54,303 bases of DNA from Ignavibacteriaceae bacterium (lineage in GTDB: Bacteria; Bacteroidota; Ignavibacteria; Ignavibacteriales; Ignavibacteriaceae), in contig JADLAF010000244.1 in assembly GCA_020848375.1 (NCBI GenBank), forward strand, positions 1-54,303, in the 5' to 3' direction. Below are positions 51,500 through 54,303 of this stretch, in pieces. Position numbers and translations under genes: made by a program. Numbering within the stretch: position 1 is the stretch's first letter; each line of letters opens with the position of its first letter. The notes beneath the pieces are model-generated. The model made no database searches and was not told the origin of the DNA. It saw only the letters and a program-made list of their open reading frames with translations.

Positions 51500-52609
51500 G
51501 GAGATCAATACCCGCAGAACCGATTCAACATGAGCGGGTGATATCAGGTCCATACAATTGGGCTTAAAATCACACTCCGGTTTATAACATACCAGACATT
51601 CCATTTCCGGAAAAACCTTCGTAATTCTGCCATAATCTTCAATCTCTGCTGATGATGTAGGACCGAACAAACAGATTACTTGTTTTTTGAGAGCAGCCGC
51701 AGCATGAAGTCCGAGTGTATCACCGGTCAGAATAATATCTGATATATCAAGCAGAGCAAAAAACTGACGCAAAGTATTTTCCGTTCCGGTATCAATTACA
51801 AAAGGGAATTTTTCCCTTAAGCTTTTGTTTCTCTCTTTTTCATCGGGACCGCCGTAGAGCAGTATTCCGGTTTCTGAGTCACTGCTGAATGATGAGATAA
51901 GTGCCTCAAGGTGATGCTGATGCCACTGTTTGAGTTTCCACCGGGGGCTCGCGCCGGTATTCAGACCAATAATTTTTTTAAAACGGTTTAGATTGTGTTG
52001 TTGTATATACGAATTACGGAATTCCTTTTCTTCAGTTGAAAGGAATAACTGAATTTCATCTCTCTGATATTCAAGTCCGCATATATCATGCAGGATTTCC
52101 TGATAACTTCTCCTGTTGGCCTTTTTACGATGATCAAATGCCCCCATTTCAAGCCATCCGGAGGCGGCTTCATCCATAGGGCTGACATTGCCTTGTGAAT
52201 CGGTGATAAAGCCATATTTCATTTTTGCTTTTACGAGTGAAGCCATGATTCAGCTTGAGGGATTTGAGTCAGGATGAATCAGTATATCATACTCCTCATT
52301 CATCACTTTAAGCAGTGTTTCCGGCCTTTCAAAAGCTGTAACATGCTGCACAAGAGGATTATTTCTGAATAAATCCACTGCACTCTGACGGGTCACCCAC
52401 GTAATTTCAGAGCCGGGGTACTTTCTGTGCAATGCAGGGAGTATTGAAGTAGAGCGGAGCACATCACCAACCGCATCCAATTTAATGATGAGAATTCTTT
52501 TGGATGGTGATATATAGTACGGACAATCAGTGCAAACCTGTCCAGTCTCTTTATTAAATCTGCACGGACGGTCACCGGGGAAGTGTATGCAGTCGGTTTT
52601 AAGTATCAT
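51494..52609 (-). pseudogene. GT9 (heptosyltransferase-like) glycosyltransferase with in-frame TGA
   Basis: One continuous frame of 370 residues except for TGA at codon 120 (52250-52252). Upstream: a four-Cys N-terminal cluster (C7, C16, C26, C29) then ILIIKLDAVGDVLRST and SEITWVTR, the start of the GT-B fold. Downstream, resuming from the ATG two codons later: IGLNTGAS, LLYGGPDE, ILTGDTLGLHAAAAL and CLFGPTSSAEIEDYG, the nucleotide-sugar site of GT9, and a second Cys cluster MECLVCYKPECDFKPNC. It would add heptose or a similar sugar to lipopolysaccharide core. Split as written; no base gained or lost. The start overlaps the GT4 stop by 4 bases, so both are one operon. Confidence 0.75.
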
Positions 52610-53757
52610 GAATGGCTGCTTTCGGTAATTTCTTCAAAGAGTGAACTGATGCTGTTAAAGCTGTTGCTCCCGACCCGCTTACGTATATATGAAGTGAAAT
52701 CAGTAGATTCTTTTAATGCAAAAAACCTTTTTACACCACGAACAATTTCATCCGGACTTTCAGGTTTAACAATCACACCAGTTTTATCTTCATCAACAAA
52801 CTCAGCAAGTCCGCCGACATCGGTAATTAGCACCGGCTTGAGGAATCCATACGCAACATTCAGAATTCCGCTTTGCGTTGCACTTCTGTAGGGAAGAATT
52901 ACCAGATCAGAAATTCCGTAATAATTGCCTACCTCCTCATTTGAAATAAATTTGTTGACTACTTTTACTTTATCAGCATGCCCTGAATCAGAAATCAGTT
53001 TCAAGTAATAATCCTGCTCGTCATAAAACTCACCCGCAACCAGAATTCGTATTGAAGGGTCCTCCTTAACCAAAGCAGGAAGAGCTTTAAGCAGGATGTC
53101 AAGACCTTTATACTTTCTCACATACCCGAAGAAAAGGAGAATTTTATCTTCCGGAGAGTAACCCATTGATTGCCTGATTCTCAGTTCATCTGATTTTTCC
53201 ATTTCATAGCAGTCATAAACCGGAAGTTCCGACCGGAAAACCTTTTTGCGGTGGTTCAGTTCCTGGAGTTCCTTTTCAACAATTGCAGAGAGGCAGAGGA
53301 AGGATGATGCATTTGAAAGTCCGATCCGCGTGAGAGCTTTATCAATAAAATTGCCTTCGTGCGAGACAAAATTCTCTGTGATAAATAGGATTTTGTCCTT
53401 AAACCGCTTCTGTAAAAAGGAGGAGATGAAAAAATGACAAGGTCCAAAAAAGGGGTGCCACCAGTCAAAAACGATTAAATCAGGTTTCAGGGCATTTATC
53501 CGGGAGGCCACATAAATCCAGTTAAACGGATTTATTGAGTTAATAATCCGCTTATTCGGGGCCTTCATAAGTGCTGTATTGCTCTGATCGTACTGCGTGG
53601 TGCCCGGGAAAAGAAATGAAGGGTACAGCAGTTTGTAGTTAAAAAGTGTAATCTCAAATTTTTCAGTCAGAGCATGATAGAGATGGGAAATAAATAGCGA
53701 ATTCCCCCCTCTGTAAGGGAATGCCGGGCCTAAAATGACGATCTTTTTTTTGCTCAT
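52606..53757 (-). CDS. Family 4-type glycosyltransferase (GT-B)
   Basis: 383 residues. N-terminal KKIVILGPAFPYRGGNSLFISHL and C-terminal LFFGYVRKYKGLDILLKALPAL, VAGEFYDE, YYGISDLVILPYRSATQSGILNVAYGF and PVLITDVGGLAEFVD mark a GT4 glycosyltransferase acting on nucleotide sugars at the inner membrane face. The frame is open much further (to 53946), but that part is the tRNA-Ser gene read through and the spacer, so the ATG at 53757, with GGAAGA just before, is chosen. First gene of a two-gene operon with the GT9 gene; likely in lipopolysaccharide or capsule assembly. Confidence 0.88.
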   Translation of the reverse strand: MSKKKIVILGPAFPYRGGNSLFISHLYHALTEKFEITLFNYKLLYPSFLFPGTTQYDQSNTALMKAPNKRIINSINPFNWIYVASRINALKPDLIVFDWWHPFFGPCHFFISSFLQKRFKDKILFITENFVSHEGNFIDKALTRIGLSNASSFLCLSAIVEKELQELNHRKKVFRSELPVYDCYEMEKSDELRIRQSMGYSPEDKILLFFGYVRKYKGLDILLKALPALVKEDPSIRILVAGEFYDEQDYYLKLISDSGHADKVKVVNKFISNEEVGNYYGISDLVILPYRSATQSGILNVAYGFLKPVLITDVGGLAEFVDEDKTGVIVKPESPDEIVRGVKRFFALKESTDFTSYIRKRVGSNSFNSISSLFEEITESSHS

Positions 53758-53843
53758 TCTTCCAAAAATAAAAGCTAAAGATACGATTTTAGGGGGTGTT
53801 TTTAAATGGGAATAATAAAAAGGGAGGTTTATCGGAGGAATTG

Positions 53844-53930
53844 CGGAGAGACAGGGATTCGAACCCTGGGTACCCTGACGGGCACAACGGTTTTCGAGAC
53901 CGCCCCATTCAACCACTCTGGCATCTCTCC
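53844..53930 (-). tRNA. tRNA-Ser (anticodon CGA)
   Basis: Class II tRNA of 87 bases. Acceptor stem GGAGAGA/TCTCTCC with discriminator G, anticodon stem GCGGT/ACCGT with loop CTCGAAA (anticodon CGA, reads UCG), a long variable arm with GTGCCC/GGGTAC, and T arm CAGGG-TTCGAAT-CCCTG. CCA is not encoded: the discriminator is followed by CAA. Confidence 0.95.
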
Positions 53931-53950
53931 GGTTATATCGCCCCATTCAA

Positions 53951-53965
53951 TCCCGACTTGTCGGG
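53951..53965. repeat. CCCGAC-TT-GTCGGG hairpin between the tRNA genes
   Basis: TCCCGACTTGTCGGGA at about 53951-53966 is a perfect short palindrome. Followed by CATCTTTCCGTTTAAAAT, which resembles the reverse complement of 45478-45500 (CATGTCTCCATTTAAAAT), pointing to a dispersed repeat. Confidence 0.5.
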
Positions 53966-54086
53966 ACATCTTTCCGTTTAAAATTTCCTGACCGGAAACT
54001 TTAGAAGTTTCAGCCCCAAATGTAATGATTTTCAGGGTAATTTTAATATATTTGCTGTCTGTTTTGAAATCAGCTATTCGATTGAC

Positions 54087-54176
54087 GGAAAGATGCAGGA
54101 GTGGCTGAACTGGCTCGCCTGGAAAGCGGGTGAACGGGAAACCGTTCCGTGGGTTCGAATCCCACTCTTTCCGCCA
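54087..54176 (+). tRNA. tRNA-Ser (anticodon GGA)
   Basis: Class II tRNA with acceptor stem GGAAAGA/TCTTTCC, discriminator G at 54173 and an encoded CCA at 54174-54176. Anticodon stem CTCGC/GCGGG (one G-U pair) with loop CTGGAAA, anticodon GGA (reads UCC/UCU); variable arm AACGG/CCGTT; T arm GTGGG-TTCGAAT-CCCAC. Its 3' part from 54123 is repeated in tandem downstream. Confidence 0.95.
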
Positions 54177-54202
54177 TTTTTTATGAATATTTAGTTGACT
54201 GA

Positions 54203-54303
54203 AAAGCGGGTGAACGGGAAACCGTTCCGTGGGTTCTCCACAGGACGCTGAGCGGAATCCCACTCTTTCCGCCATTTTTTATGAATATTTAGTTGACTGA
54301 AAA
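54203..54303 (+). repeat. Tandem duplicate of the tRNA-Ser(GGA) 3' half, with 18-base insertion
   Basis: 54203-54236 is identical to 54123-54156 (anticodon 3' side, variable arm, start of T arm), and 54255-54303 is identical to 54157-54205 (rest of T arm, acceptor 3' strand, CCA and downstream flank). Between them, in the T loop, 18 bases TCCACAGGACGCTGAGCG are inserted. The copy lacks the tRNA 5' half and cannot be a functional tRNA. The window ends exactly where a third unit would begin. Confidence 0.9.

Noticed and set aside
52250-52252. TGA as selenocysteine or reassigned tryptophan codon
   Set aside because: Other genes in the window end at TGA normally and no recoding signal was seen, so a mutation or error is simpler.
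53758-53946. 63-codon N-terminal extension of the GT4 glycosyltransferase
   Set aside because: It translates the tRNA-Ser(CGA) gene and spacer; the family start is at 53757.
53829-54275. 148-codon minus-strand frame and two short plus-strand frames at the window end
   Set aside because: They cross both tRNA genes and the tRNA repeat; no protein likeness.
1-54303. CRISPR array, prophage or insertion sequence
   Set aside because: No regularly spaced repeats with unique spacers, no transposase, integrase or phage structural genes were found in any frame.
54087-54303. A second functional tRNA-Ser in the duplicated unit
   Set aside because: The copy lacks the acceptor 5' strand, D arm and 5' side of the anticodon stem, and its T loop is interrupted.

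Overview
The window looks like a chromosomal segment of an Ignavibacteria/Melioribacter-type bacterium (Chlorobi-Bacteroidota side of the tree). The evidence is four large secreted proteins, three with a clear NYPNPFNP-type C-terminal type IX secretion (T9SS) sorting domain followed by a LASGVY/LTSGIY motif, a fourth with the same NYPNPFNPE form, AT-rich TATATTTT(G)-like promoter elements, multihaem cytochromes beside an outer-membrane barrel, and Chlorobi-type pterin genes. This placement is inference from gene content; no rRNA gene is present.

Layout. 1-3646 (minus): a cytochrome operon made of a tetrahaem c554-like protein, a beta-barrel, a 14-haem cytochrome and a partial multihaem lipoprotein, resembling a porin-cytochrome conduit for extracellular electron transfer. 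3918-6103 (plus): a NatAB-type ABC exporter. 6242-8362: a YhcH-family protein and an M14 carboxypeptidase. 8551-14041 (plus): a tyrosine degradation operon (4-hydroxyphenylpyruvate dioxygenase, homogentisate dioxygenase, an aminotransferase, a fumarylacetoacetase-family hydrolase) ending in a CtlX-type citrulline hydrolase. 14043-17060 (minus): an L,D-transpeptidase-like protein, aldose epimerase, and an AAC(3)-family gene with an in-frame stop. 17188-25435 (minus): a five-gene carbohydrate operon (GH94 phosphorylase, phosphohexomutase, NanE, hydantoinase/oxoprolinase-like ATPase, transporter). 25522-30486 (plus): murB, phenylalanine hydroxylase, two peroxiredoxins and a rhodanese, then PTPS, folE and a sepiapterin-reductase-like SDR (frameshifted).

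30771-33608 (minus) is a T9SS cargo protein. 34346-36601 holds a Spy/CpxP-like protein divergent from an ECF sigma factor, a putative anti-sigma protein and a second Spy-like protein. 36661-37854 is an M24 peptidase. 37970-42104 is an RND adaptor and pump. 42210-50296 holds three T9SS cargo proteins in a row, with a repeat-rich gap between the first two. 50471-51475 is an unrecognised protein. 51494-53757 (minus) holds a GT4 and a GT9 glycosyltransferase, the latter with an in-frame stop. The end carries divergent tRNA-Ser(CGA) and tRNA-Ser(GGA) genes, and the 3' half of the latter is duplicated in tandem up to the last base.

How the genes work together. The strongest theme is aromatic amino acid degradation in two separated operons: phenylalanine hydroxylase makes tyrosine, the nearby GTP cyclohydrolase I/PTPS/SDR set could make its tetrahydrobiopterin-type cofactor, and the aminotransferase/Hpd/HmgA/FAH set takes tyrosine towards fumarate and acetoacetate. 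No maleylacetoacetate isomerase, pterin carbinolamine dehydratase or dihydropteridine reductase is visible. Three genes (AAC(3), SDR, GT9) each carry one simple disruption in an otherwise full-length frame, so either recent pseudogenes or consensus errors are present.
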